Origin: Bacteroidales bacterium
Lineage (GTDB): Bacteria; Bacteroidota; Bacteroidia; Bacteroidales; DTU049
NCBI GenBank assembly: GCA_018432645.1
Contig: JAHDSP010000551.1
Span: 1-5,998, forward strand
Length of the DNA: 5,998 bases
Direction: 5' to 3'
The notes below the pieces were generated by a model. That model made no database searches and had not been told where the DNA came from. It saw only the letters and a list, made by a program, of their open reading frames with translations. Shown piece after piece: positions 1 to 5,998 of the stretch. Position numbers and translations under genes: made by a program. Numbering within the stretch: position 1 is the stretch's first letter; every line of letters begins with the position of its first letter.

Positions 1-1
1 A

Positions 2-379
2 AAGCGACGTGTATCAGAGAAAAATTTGATATGTTTTAAACCTAATGATGAGTTTCAGCAAGCAGTGTCAGAATCACCAAGCAAAAAGGTATTAGTTATA
101 TCACAAAACGAAAAGATATTAGTTAGACGTAAAACAAAAGGGTTAGCAGTTTATAGTGTAAATATAGTAGAGAAAAAGATAACTAATTTTTTAGTTTGGA
201 TGATGAGATTCAGAGGAGTAGCTACAAAGTATTTACAGAATTATCTTATGTGGTTTGTAGTGATGAATAAATACCTGAAAGATGAGGTAGAGTCAGACAT
301 TGGACGACTATTGAACTTGTCATCCCACGACAGATGGGCGTGGGAGCGGTATTTTAGATTGATAAGGTTGAAATATTAA
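2..379 (+). CDS. IS1595/ISXO2-like transposase, C-terminal part (5' end outside window)
   Basis: The reading frame is open from the left edge to TAA at 377-379, giving 125 visible residues. No ATG lies near the left edge; the first possible start is a TTG at 26, so the gene most likely begins outside the window. The best marker is FRGVATKYLQNYLMWF, about 35-50 residues before the end of the conserved region. It matches the pattern F-x-GV-(A/S)-TKYL-x-NYL-x-W that I associate with the end of the DDE catalytic domain of IS1595/ISXO2-type transposases. The tail with WAWERY also fits the ending of that family, so the 3' end looks natural rather than cut. The DDE residues cannot be checked, since the first two would lie upstream; an E in VEKKI just before the motif might be the third, but this is uncertain. 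The enzyme would cut and join DNA at the element's ends. Whether the element is still active cannot be told from this fragment. Confidence 0.6.
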   Translation, partial: KRRVSEKNLICFKPNDEFQQAVSESPSKKVLVISQNEKILVRRKTKGLAVYSVNIVEKKITNFLVWMMRFRGVATKYLQNYLMWFVVMNKYLKDEVESDIGRLLNLSSHDRWAWERYFRLIRLKY

Positions 380-387
380 ATATCATG

Positions 388-416
388 TAAAATTAAACAA
401 AGATTGTTTTATTTTA
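388..416. terminator. AT-rich hairpin after the transposase, possible bidirectional terminator
   Basis: An inverted repeat with arms at 388-399 and 405-416 pairs at 11 of 12 positions (one T-T mismatch at 394/410) around a 5-base gap, 400-404. It starts 8 bases after the transposase stop and lies just beyond the 3' end of the - strand relic. The right arm is T-rich, as expected for an intrinsic terminator read on the + strand. The stem has only one G-C pair, however, and would be weak. It could instead be an internal part of the insertion sequence's right end. Confidence 0.35.
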
Positions 417-437
417 AACACCCTCTTTTTAATTTCC

Positions 438-745
438 TTATTTTTTTAATATCTCTTCTCTCGAATATTCATCCTCTATCTTACTAATCACATATATTAT
501 TAACGCCCCTACAATCAAAGATATCATACCATTAATAGTAATCCAAAACTCAATCCAGCTGTCGTCAATTGTTCAGTAGCAAATGTTGGAAAAACTACTG
601 TCATATGCCAATGTTATTTCTGAGGGTATACTACTTATTTTTTTAGCAGTAGTAGAGTCATTATTCAGCAATATATTACCATAAATATTAAAATTAGATA
701 GTAAAAACGAGAAAAAAGAAACTGATTAGTATATTATTTACGCAT
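438..745 (-). pseudogene. Relic of a small single-pass membrane protein gene
   Basis: The - strand holds coding traces in three successive frames. ATG at 745-743 gives MRK and then a stop. One base further on, from 735, the frame reads NILISFFFLVFTI, which looks like the core of a signal peptide. One more base shift gives a frame containing NIYGNILLNNDSTTAKKISS that runs to an in-frame TGA at 575-573. The same frame continues as DDSWIEFWITINGMISLIVG, then a hydrophobic stretch ALIIYVI, then the charged tail SKIEDEYSREEILKK and TAA at 440-438. The layout suggests a secretion signal, a polar outer segment, one membrane helix and a charged cytoplasmic tail, originally about 100 residues long. 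Two one-base insertions and one stop would explain the damage. It lies 68 bases downstream of the DHODH-like gene on the same strand. I do not recognise the family. The second half could still be a short real ORF, but it has no good start after the TGA. Confidence 0.45.
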
Positions 746-813
746 TACAATTTTCTAGAATATATTGGGAAAATTACAAAAATTTATTTAAAATTCTTAC
801 AGACTAGGTTTAT

Positions 814-1797
814 TTACTCTATTCCAGAGAAAAATTTCATAAACTGTACACGTTCAAAAGCGGCTGGATTTTCTATATTTTTGTAGGATAGCTTACCAAT
901 AAAATCTTTAGTATTTTGGAAATTCTTTTCTTGCATCCATGAATCAATGGTTTCATTAATTTCTTTAATGACTTGGGCACCTTTTTTGTATAAAATGCTA
1001 GAAATAGCTACAGTATTGGCACCTGCTAGCATGGCTTTTATAGCTGCTTCGCCATTTTGTATTCCAGTAGTAGCACATATATCAGCTTTTATATTACCAT
1101 AGGTGAGTGCTACCCATCGTATCACTTCTTGTAATTCTGCTGGACTGCTAAAAATATCACCAGCTGTTAATCTGAGATTTTTGATATCTATATTTGGCTT
1201 GTACATTCTATTAAACATCACTATACCTTTAGCTCCTGACAATTCCATAGAATATGCTGTATGTATAGGATTTGTTAAATGTTGAGTGATTTTAACTGCT
1301 ATAGGTATTTTTACTAATTTCGTTACAGAGGTAACAATTTTAACATAAATATTCTCTATTTCTTCAGCAGTTTGATTTTTTGAAGTAGGCAAGATGAAAA
1401 TATTAAGTTCTAAAGCATCTGCACCAGCTTGTTCTATTTCTTTGGCATAGCTAGTCCACTCTTGACTAGTAACGCAATTGATACTTGCTATTATAGGAAT
1501 ATTTACACTTTTTTTAGCTTTAGTTATTAATTCTAAATAATCTTGAGTTGATTTTTCTGAAACATATTCTCTCACATAATCTTCAGTTTCTGGATATGGA
1601 AATTGCCCAGAATATTTAATTAAATTTGAAATTTCATTTCTTATTTCTTCTTCAAATAAAGATTTTAAAACTATTGCTCCTGCTCCATTAGATTCAAATT
1701 CTTTAATTTTATCTATTGATTTTGTCAATCCACAACTAGCTACTATTATTGGACTTGTTAGATCTAATCCTAAATATTTCACACCAATTTTTGACAT
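814..1797 (-). CDS. Dihydroorotate dehydrogenase-like FMN-binding protein (catalytic Cys missing)
   Basis: This 327-residue protein has the (beta/alpha)8-barrel pattern of the dihydroorotate dehydrogenase (PyrD) superfamily. Visible landmarks are the N-terminal GLDLTSPIIVASCG (10-23), K45 in VLKS, SINC (106-109), ELN at 130-132, AVK at 167-169, MFNR (194-197), and the C-terminal phosphate-binding part ATTGIQNGEAAIKAMLAGA (242-260) followed by ISSILYKKG. These fit FMN binding. In class 1 DHODH the segment N-L-S-C-P-N carries the catalytic cysteine; here it reads N-I-F-I-L-P, so the base is replaced by isoleucine (I135). From memory, a 'DHOD-like' subgroup that keeps the FMN site but lacks some catalytic residues is known, and this protein fits it. 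True orotate formation is therefore doubtful and the substrate is unknown. No signal peptide or membrane anchor is seen, so it is cytoplasmic. The ATG at 1797 gives a natural N-terminus, and a -7 box lies 24 bases upstream. No other pyrimidine genes are nearby. Confidence 0.85.
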   Translation of the reverse strand: MSKIGVKYLGLDLTSPIIVASCGLTKSIDKIKEFESNGAGAIVLKSLFEEEIRNEISNLIKYSGQFPYPETEDYVREYVSEKSTQDYLELITKAKKSVNIPIIASINCVTSQEWTSYAKEIEQAGADALELNIFILPTSKNQTAEEIENIYVKIVTSVTKLVKIPIAVKITQHLTNPIHTAYSMELSGAKGIVMFNRMYKPNIDIKNLRLTAGDIFSSPAELQEVIRWVALTYGNIKADICATTGIQNGEAAIKAMLAGANTVAISSILYKKGAQVIKEINETIDSWMQEKNFQNTKDFIGKLSYKNIENPAAFERVQFMKFFSGIE

Positions 1798-1821
1798 ATA
1801 ATTTTTATTTTTTATTTAATG

Positions 1822-1829
1822 CAAAAATA
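1822..1829 (-). promoter_or_regulatory. Candidate Bacteroidota -7 promoter box for the DHODH-like gene
   Basis: Read on the - strand the box is TATTTTTG, an exact match to the Bacteroidota -7 consensus TAnnTTTG. It ends 24 bases before the ATG at 1797. About 20 bases further upstream (1850-1853) the - strand has TTTC, one base from the -33 element TTTG. The position and spacing are plausible, but the region is so AT-rich that chance matches are likely. Confidence 0.4.
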
Positions 1830-1888
1830 AATATTTATTTTAATTATTTGAAAAATTTTTAAGTAATTTGCAATAAATTCATTTTGTT

Positions 1889-4800
1889 ATGAAAATTTTA
1901 AAGTTTAAGATACAACTTATTTTAGCATTAGTAATTATTTTTTATACGTGCCAATCTTTTGCACAGCAAACATATTATTTCATTTCACCTACTAGTACTA
2001 ATAATGAAATTATAGACCTGTATAATAAAAAACAATTTAGCTTATTGAAACAAATGAGTGAAAATCTGCCAGACAATTTGTATTCTACTAAAGCAGATTA
2101 TGCATATTATAAAGCTTACAGTTCATATATGTTGCATAATAATGATGCCAGATCATTACTAATCGAATATATAGACAAATATCCATTACACGTTAATGTA
2201 AATTTAGCTAAATTTTTTATTGGTAATAATTATTTCTGGAGTAAAAATTATAAAAAATCAATTGATTATTTTAATGAAGTAGAAAATGATAAACTATCTG
2301 ATAGTCTAAGAGCAGAACTATATTTTCGAAGAGGTTATTCATATTTCTCTACTCAGCAATATAATGAGGCAATGTTAGATTTTTCTAATGTTATGAAATA
2401 TGATATCTGGTTTGTCTCTTATGCACAATATTATATAGGATATATAAATTATTTAAATAATAACTATCATGTAGCATTACAAGAGTTCAAAAAAATATCA
2501 TCATTAACTGATGATTCTTTATTTCTGAGCTATAGTAATTATAATATTTTATATTTAGAATATTTAACTAATCAACTAGACAGTGTTATATTGCATGGCG
2601 AGTCTATATTGCCTACAGCAGCAGATAAATATAAATCAGAGATACATCGTTTACTAGCTCAAGTGTATTGGTACAAAAAAGATTTGAATAAAGCTAAACT
2701 TCATTTAGATTCATATTTTGAGATGAATCGGACTGGTATTAATAGAGATGATAATTATTTAATGGGGTACTTATGTTATGCAATAAATGATTATAAATGT
2801 GCAATAGCATACCTAGAAAAAGTGATGACAACTAAAGACTCTCTATATCAGAATGCAGCTTATCATTTAGGATTGGCATATATAAATACTAGGCAAAAAA
2901 ACTTTGCTCAAAAAGCTTTTTATGATGCATATTCTCTAAATTTTGATACTTTAATTAAAGAAGATGCCTTGTTTAACTATGCTAAGCTTTCATATGAATT
3001 AGATAATGATCCGTATAATATAGCTATTGGTGCGTTGCAAAAATATATCGAGGAATATCCTAAATCAATTAGAAAAAATGAGGCTCAGGAATTGATTTTA
3101 AATTTATTGATGATATCTAGTAATTATCAACGTGTAATAGATATTATCGAACAATTACCTAGGAAAAACTTAACTATTGAAAATATGTATCAGCGTGCTT
3201 GTCTCAATCAAGCTTTATTAGATTTCAAAGATAGACAATATAATAAATCAATATTAAATTTAAACAAAGCTATAAATTATGGAACTGATAGAAAGTTAAA
3301 AGCAAAAGCTATTTTTTGGAAAGGAGAATCTTTTTATACTTTAGGACGATATGATTCTGCACTAGTTAATTATCAAACTTTTATTAATTATGGACCATCA
3401 AAAGATTTACCTGAATATAATAAAGGATATTACAATTTAGGTTATTCGTATTTACTAAATAATAAATATTCTTTAGCAGTGGATGCTTTTAGACAATTTA
3501 TTGCTTTATCTGATAATGAACCTGTAAACATTAAATTTGATGCATATTTGAGATATGCAGATGCTTTGTTATTAAATAAAAATATAGATGAAGCAGCTAA
3601 AATATATAAAAAAGTAATCGATGATTATCCACTAAAAGCCGATTATGCTTATTTATCTTATGCTAAAATTTTAGGTATTAAAGGACAATTAAATGAAAAA
3701 ATTAATAATTTAGATTTACTAATAACAAAATTTCCAAACTCTAGCTATATACCAGAAGCTTTATATGAGAAAGGATTAAGCCAAGAGTTGATAAATGAAG
3801 TAGATGCTATAAAAACTTATAATAAAATTTATACATTATATCCAGATCATCCACTAGCTAATAAAGCTATGCTAAAAGAGGCATTAATTCTACGCAATCA
3901 AAAAGATTATGATAAAGCTATAGCTTTATTGCAACAATTAATAGTAAATTATAAAAATAGTGAATCAGAAAAAGAGGCATGGATAGCTCTAAGAGAAATC
4001 TATACAGATGCAGATAGGATAAATGAATTTTTCTCTTTTGCCCAATCATATGGCAAAACTATTAGCTCAAGTGAACAAGAAGAGATGCTTTATAATACTG
4101 CAGAAAATAAATTTATGTCTAGCGACTATCAAGGATCTATAACTGCTTTTGATCAATATTTGCAAAACTTTCCTGATGGAGCTTTTAGCATTAATGCACA
4201 TTTTTACAGAGCAGAAGCAAATTATGCTTTAGGCAATTTCGATAATGCTTTACAAGATTATCTATACGTTACTAATACAAATTCTCGTTTTACAGAGTCT
4301 TCATTATTTAAGGCTGCTCGAATATATTATAATCGTAATGAATATGAAGCTAGCATACCTCTCTATGAAAAACTATTACAAATTGCTCAAGTTAAAATAA
4401 ATAGAATAGAGGCTATGAGAAATTTATTAAAAGCATATGAATATATTAAAAATTATGATAAAGTAATAGAAATAGCCGATAATATACTTAATAGTCCAGA
4501 TATGGATGAAAATGATAAACTACAGGCCAATATTACTAAAGCACGTATCTATTTCCAAACTAATAATATAAATGAATGTGCTCAAATATGTAAAAATATT
4601 TCAAATAATAAATCTGAAATAGGAGCTGAAGCCACATATTATCTGGCATATATAGATTATATGAATGGTGATTTAAATGATGCAGAACACAAAATATTTT
4701 TATTGATTGAAAATTTCGCTGCATATGAAGATTGGATAGCTCGAGGATTTATATTACTATCAGATATTTACCTCAGTCGTGGAGATCTATATCAAGCAAA

Positions 4801-4921
4801 AGCTACCTTAGAACATTTAATAAACAATTATAAAGGTGATGTAGCTATCCTTAATATGGCAAAAGATAAATATAATAATCTTGTTACAATAGATGAAACA
4901 AATTCAAATCAGGAAGAATAA
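1889..4921 (+). CDS. Large exported tetratricopeptide-repeat (TPR) protein
   Basis: This 1010-residue protein begins with a clear signal peptide: a basic start (MKILKFK), a hydrophobic core (about residues 8-20) and a likely signal peptidase I site after SFA at 25. C21 does not sit in a lipobox, so lipoprotein processing is unlikely. The rest is helical repeats of TPR type from about residue 70 to 980. The best units are near 145-171, 177-203, 300-350, 475-500, 511-540, 552-580, 664-690, 736-761, 768-795, 806-831, 914-943 and 951-980, with features such as YNEA, FP/YP ends and (Y/F)-x-x-G-x-(Y/F) helices. No enzymatic domain, transmembrane helix or C-terminal sorting domain is seen; the tail is polar and ends in QEE. 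TPR arrays bind partner proteins. In Bacteroidota, long exported TPR proteins of this kind are usually assigned to the envelope as periplasmic or outer-membrane scaffolds; that role is inferred here. The ATG directly precedes the signal peptide, and the gene diverges from the DHODH-like gene across 91 bases. Confidence 0.85.
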   Translation: MKILKFKIQLILALVIIFYTCQSFAQQTYYFISPTSTNNEIIDLYNKKQFSLLKQMSENLPDNLYSTKADYAYYKAYSSYMLHNNDARSLLIEYIDKYPLHVNVNLAKFFIGNNYFWSKNYKKSIDYFNEVENDKLSDSLRAELYFRRGYSYFSTQQYNEAMLDFSNVMKYDIWFVSYAQYYIGYINYLNNNYHVALQEFKKISSLTDDSLFLSYSNYNILYLEYLTNQLDSVILHGESILPTAADKYKSEIHRLLAQVYWYKKDLNKAKLHLDSYFEMNRTGINRDDNYLMGYLCYAINDYKCAIAYLEKVMTTKDSLYQNAAYHLGLAYINTRQKNFAQKAFYDAYSLNFDTLIKEDALFNYAKLSYELDNDPYNIAIGALQKYIEEYPKSIRKNEAQELILNLLMISSNYQRVIDIIEQLPRKNLTIENMYQRACLNQALLDFKDRQYNKSILNLNKAINYGTDRKLKAKAIFWKGESFYTLGRYDSALVNYQTFINYGPSKDLPEYNKGYYNLGYSYLLNNKYSLAVDAFRQFIALSDNEPVNIKFDAYLRYADALLLNKNIDEAAKIYKKVIDDYPLKADYAYLSYAKILGIKGQLNEKINNLDLLITKFPNSSYIPEALYEKGLSQELINEVDAIKTYNKIYTLYPDHPLANKAMLKEALILRNQKDYDKAIALLQQLIVNYKNSESEKEAWIALREIYTDADRINEFFSFAQSYGKTISSSEQEEMLYNTAENKFMSSDYQGSITAFDQYLQNFPDGAFSINAHFYRAEANYALGNFDNALQDYLYVTNTNSRFTESSLFKAARIYYNRNEYEASIPLYEKLLQIAQVKINRIEAMRNLLKAYEYIKNYDKVIEIADNILNSPDMDENDKLQANITKARIYFQTNNINECAQICKNISNNKSEIGAEATYYLAYIDYMNGDLNDAEHKIFLLIENFAAYEDWIARGFILLSDIYLSRGDLYQAKATLEHLINNYKGDVAILNMAKDKYNNLVTIDETNSNQEE

Positions 4922-4941
4922 TATTTTTAATAAAAAATTAA

Positions 4942-4968
4942 TTATTTGTGTTCATTTATGGATTAATA
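4942..4968 (+). repeat. Intergenic degenerate repeat, copy 1 (direct)
   Basis: This 27-base unit begins TTATTTGTGTTCATTT and ends GGATTAATA. It matches the copy at 5110-5136 at 23 of 27 positions without gaps. It is also the left arm of a potential hairpin with the inverted copy at 4994-5016: 19 Watson-Crick pairs plus one G-U over 23 positions, with a 27-base loop. It starts 20 bases after the TPR gene stop. Confidence 0.6.
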
Positions 4969-4993
4969 AATAACAACCCACAATGTATATAAT

Positions 4994-5016
4994 TTAATCC
5001 ACAGATTTACACAAAT
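4994..5016 (-). repeat. Intergenic degenerate repeat, copy 2 (inverted)
   Basis: This copy reads TTAATCCACAGATTTACACA on the + strand, plus a few bases. It is the reverse complement of copy 1 (4944-4966) at 19 of 23 positions. The following bases AACACTGATGA resemble the outer part of the widely scattered 'CCACAGATT...ACACTGATG' spacer sequence that I recall from many bacterial genomes. That resemblance is from memory only. Confidence 0.55.
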
Positions 5017-5035
5017 TAACACTGATGATTTAGCT

Positions 5036-5059
5036 TTTTGAGTGCATTTTTGAATTAAT
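5036..5059 (+). repeat. Intergenic degenerate repeat, copy 3 (direct, eroded)
   Basis: This 24-base unit shares 18 of 24 positions with 5112-5135, including the uninterrupted block GTGCATTT, and ends in TTAAT. It is the most eroded of the four copies. Because the spacer is AT-rich, this copy alone would not be convincing; its place in the cluster and the GTGCATTT block support it. Confidence 0.4.
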
Positions 5060-5109
5060 TTACAACTAATATCTTGCTAAACTTATCAACCTTGATTTTT
5101 TATTTGAGC

Positions 5110-5136
5110 TTATTTGTGTGCATTTGCGGACTAATA
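5110..5136 (+). repeat. Intergenic degenerate repeat, copy 4 (direct)
   Basis: This 27-base unit begins TTATTTGTGTGCATTT and ends GGACTAATA. It differs from copy 1 at four positions. It lies about 100 bases upstream of panC and has no open reading frame of its own. The rest of the 4922-5239 spacer shows no gene or RNA that I can support. Confidence 0.6.
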
Positions 5137-5212
5137 CCAACAATTGAACTGTTAAATAATTAACCACAACAAACGCTATAGAACCAGAAATATTAAATTA
5201 ATCATTCTTTAT

Positions 5213-5220
5213 TAATTTTG
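5213..5220 (+). promoter_or_regulatory. Candidate Bacteroidota -7 promoter box for panC
   Basis: TAATTTTG matches the Bacteroidota -7 consensus TAnnTTTG exactly and ends 19 bases before the panC ATG, a usual distance for a short leader. No TTTG or TTG is found at the expected -33 position (about 5190-5196), so the assignment is tentative. A promoter here would make panC independent of the TPR gene, in keeping with the 318-base gap. Confidence 0.4.
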
Positions 5221-5239
5221 GAAATTAATTTTATAGATT

Positions 5240-5998
5240 ATGAAAGTATTTGAAAAAGTAAAAGATCTGCAAGAATATTTATCTGGTCAAAAACATCCTA
5301 TAGGGCTCGTACCCACTATGGGTGCACTACATCAAGGACATTTATCTTTGATACAAAATTCCAAAAAAGATAATGCTACTACAGTAGTGAGCATCTTTGT
5401 AAATCCCATACAATTCAATGATAAAAATGATTTCGACAAATATCCTCGTTTATTGGATAATGATCTGAAGCTATTAGAAAATTATAATTGTGATGTAGTT
5501 TTTGCTCCAAGTGTAGATGAAATCTATCCTGAGCCACCACAAGAGAGCTATGATTTTGGCTATTTAGACAAAGTCCTTGAAGGAGCTTTCAGACCCGGGC
5601 ATTTCAATGGTGTAGCAATAGTGGTTAATAGATTGTTTAATATTGTTAAACCAGATAGAGCATATTTTGGCAAAAAAGACTACCAGCAATATATTATAAT
5701 AAAAGAGCTCGTAAAACAACAAAATTTACCCATAGAGATAATTGCTGTACCAATAGTGAGAGAACCAAGTGGGCTGGCTATGAGTAGTCGCAATCTCAGA
5801 CTAAATGAAAATGAATTACAAATAGCTCCAGAGATATACAAAGCTCTAGTATTAGCCAAAAATTTAGCTTATAAAAAGCCTATTAATGAAGTTAAACAAG
5901 CGATCATAGACCATTTAACACAATTTTCAGATTTTAAAATAGAATATGTAGAAATCGTAAATGCTGATAATCTAAAAACTATAAATAATTGGAATGAA
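5240..5998 (+). CDS. panC: Pantoate--beta-alanine ligase (pantothenate synthetase), 3' end outside window
   Basis: PanC joins D-pantoate and beta-alanine using ATP, through a pantoyl-adenylate intermediate, to make pantothenate (vitamin B5), the precursor of coenzyme A. It is a cytoplasmic enzyme. The 253 visible residues carry the family's hallmarks: PTMGALHQGH (25-34, the HIGH-type ATP-binding motif), FVNPIQF (53-59, substrate pocket), FRPGHFNGVA (117-126), FGKKDYQQ (143-150) and REPSGLAMSSRN (174-185, containing the KMSKS-like MSSRN). All key motifs appear intact, so the enzyme should be active. Family members have about 280 residues, so roughly 30 C-terminal residues are missing past the right edge; the frame is open to the last base. 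The ATG at 5240 places the HIGH motif at its usual distance from the N-terminus. There is no Shine-Dalgarno sequence, as is common in Bacteroidota. Whether panD or another partner follows cannot be seen. Confidence 0.97.
   Translation, partial: MKVFEKVKDLQEYLSGQKHPIGLVPTMGALHQGHLSLIQNSKKDNATTVVSIFVNPIQFNDKNDFDKYPRLLDNDLKLLENYNCDVVFAPSVDEIYPEPPQESYDFGYLDKVLEGAFRPGHFNGVAIVVNRLFNIVKPDRAYFGKKDYQQYIIIKELVKQQNLPIEIIAVPIVREPSGLAMSSRNLRLNENELQIAPEIYKALVLAKNLAYKKPINEVKQAIIDHLTQFSDFKIEYVEIVNADNLKTINNWNE

Noticed and set aside
323..345. GC-rich inverted repeat TCCCACG...CGTGGGA
   Set aside because: It lies inside the transposase coding region, where the codons SSHDRWAWE explain it; a seven-base stem with a 9-base loop is not unusual enough.
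573..575. TGA read as an amino acid (recoding or alternative code)
   Set aside because: The intact genes use TGG for tryptophan with no internal TGA, and this locus also needs two frame changes, so decay is the simpler reading.
1103..1285. A 60-codon open frame on the + strand inside the DHODH-like gene
   Set aside because: It is the antisense shadow of a well-supported gene and shows no domain or start signal.
1864..1870. TAATTTG as a -7 box for the TPR gene, with TTTG at 1847-1850 as -33
   Set aside because: One base is missing between TA and TTTG, and the spacing to TTTG is only 13 bases instead of about 19, so it is not distinguishable from AT-rich background.
5086..5105. ATCAACCTTGAT followed by a T-rich run, as an intrinsic terminator
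   Set aside because: The five-base arms leave a two-base loop and contain almost no G-C pairs; it would not be stable, and it is 165 bases past the TPR stop.
4942..5136. A CRISPR array
   Set aside because: The copies are degenerate, one is inverted, the spacing is irregular and no cas gene is present.

Overview
The window is very AT-rich, uses the standard genetic code, shows no Shine-Dalgarno sequences ahead of its genes, and has two good matches to the Bacteroidota -7 promoter box (TAnnTTTG). Together with the protein families present, this points to a member of the Bacteroidota (Bacteroidetes). That is an inference, because no rRNA or other marker gene is visible.

Left part (1-813): the 3' end of an insertion-sequence transposase of IS1595/ISXO2 type enters from the left edge on the + strand. 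An AT-rich hairpin follows it. Next, on the - strand, is what looks like a broken gene for a small single-pass membrane protein, with two frame changes and one stop codon. This stretch reads as a small zone of decay beside a mobile element.

Middle (814-4921): two intact genes diverge from a 91-base intergenic spacer. On the - strand is a dihydroorotate-dehydrogenase-like FMN protein that has lost the catalytic cysteine of true DHODH. On the + strand is a 1010-residue secreted protein made almost wholly of tetratricopeptide (TPR) helical repeats behind a signal peptide.

Right part (4922-5998): a 318-base non-coding spacer carries at least four degenerate copies of a short repeat, three direct and one inverted; the first copy and the inverted one could fold into a long hairpin. 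A likely promoter then leads into panC (pantoate--beta-alanine ligase, vitamin B5/CoA synthesis), which is cut by the right edge after 253 residues.

The genes do not form an evident shared pathway: panC is core metabolism, the TPR protein probably acts in the cell envelope, and the DHODH-like protein has no proven reaction. I see no CRISPR array, tRNA or rRNA, no defence or toxin module, and no convincing undescribed system. The most unusual items are the repeat cluster, the decayed membrane gene and the DHODH-like protein.
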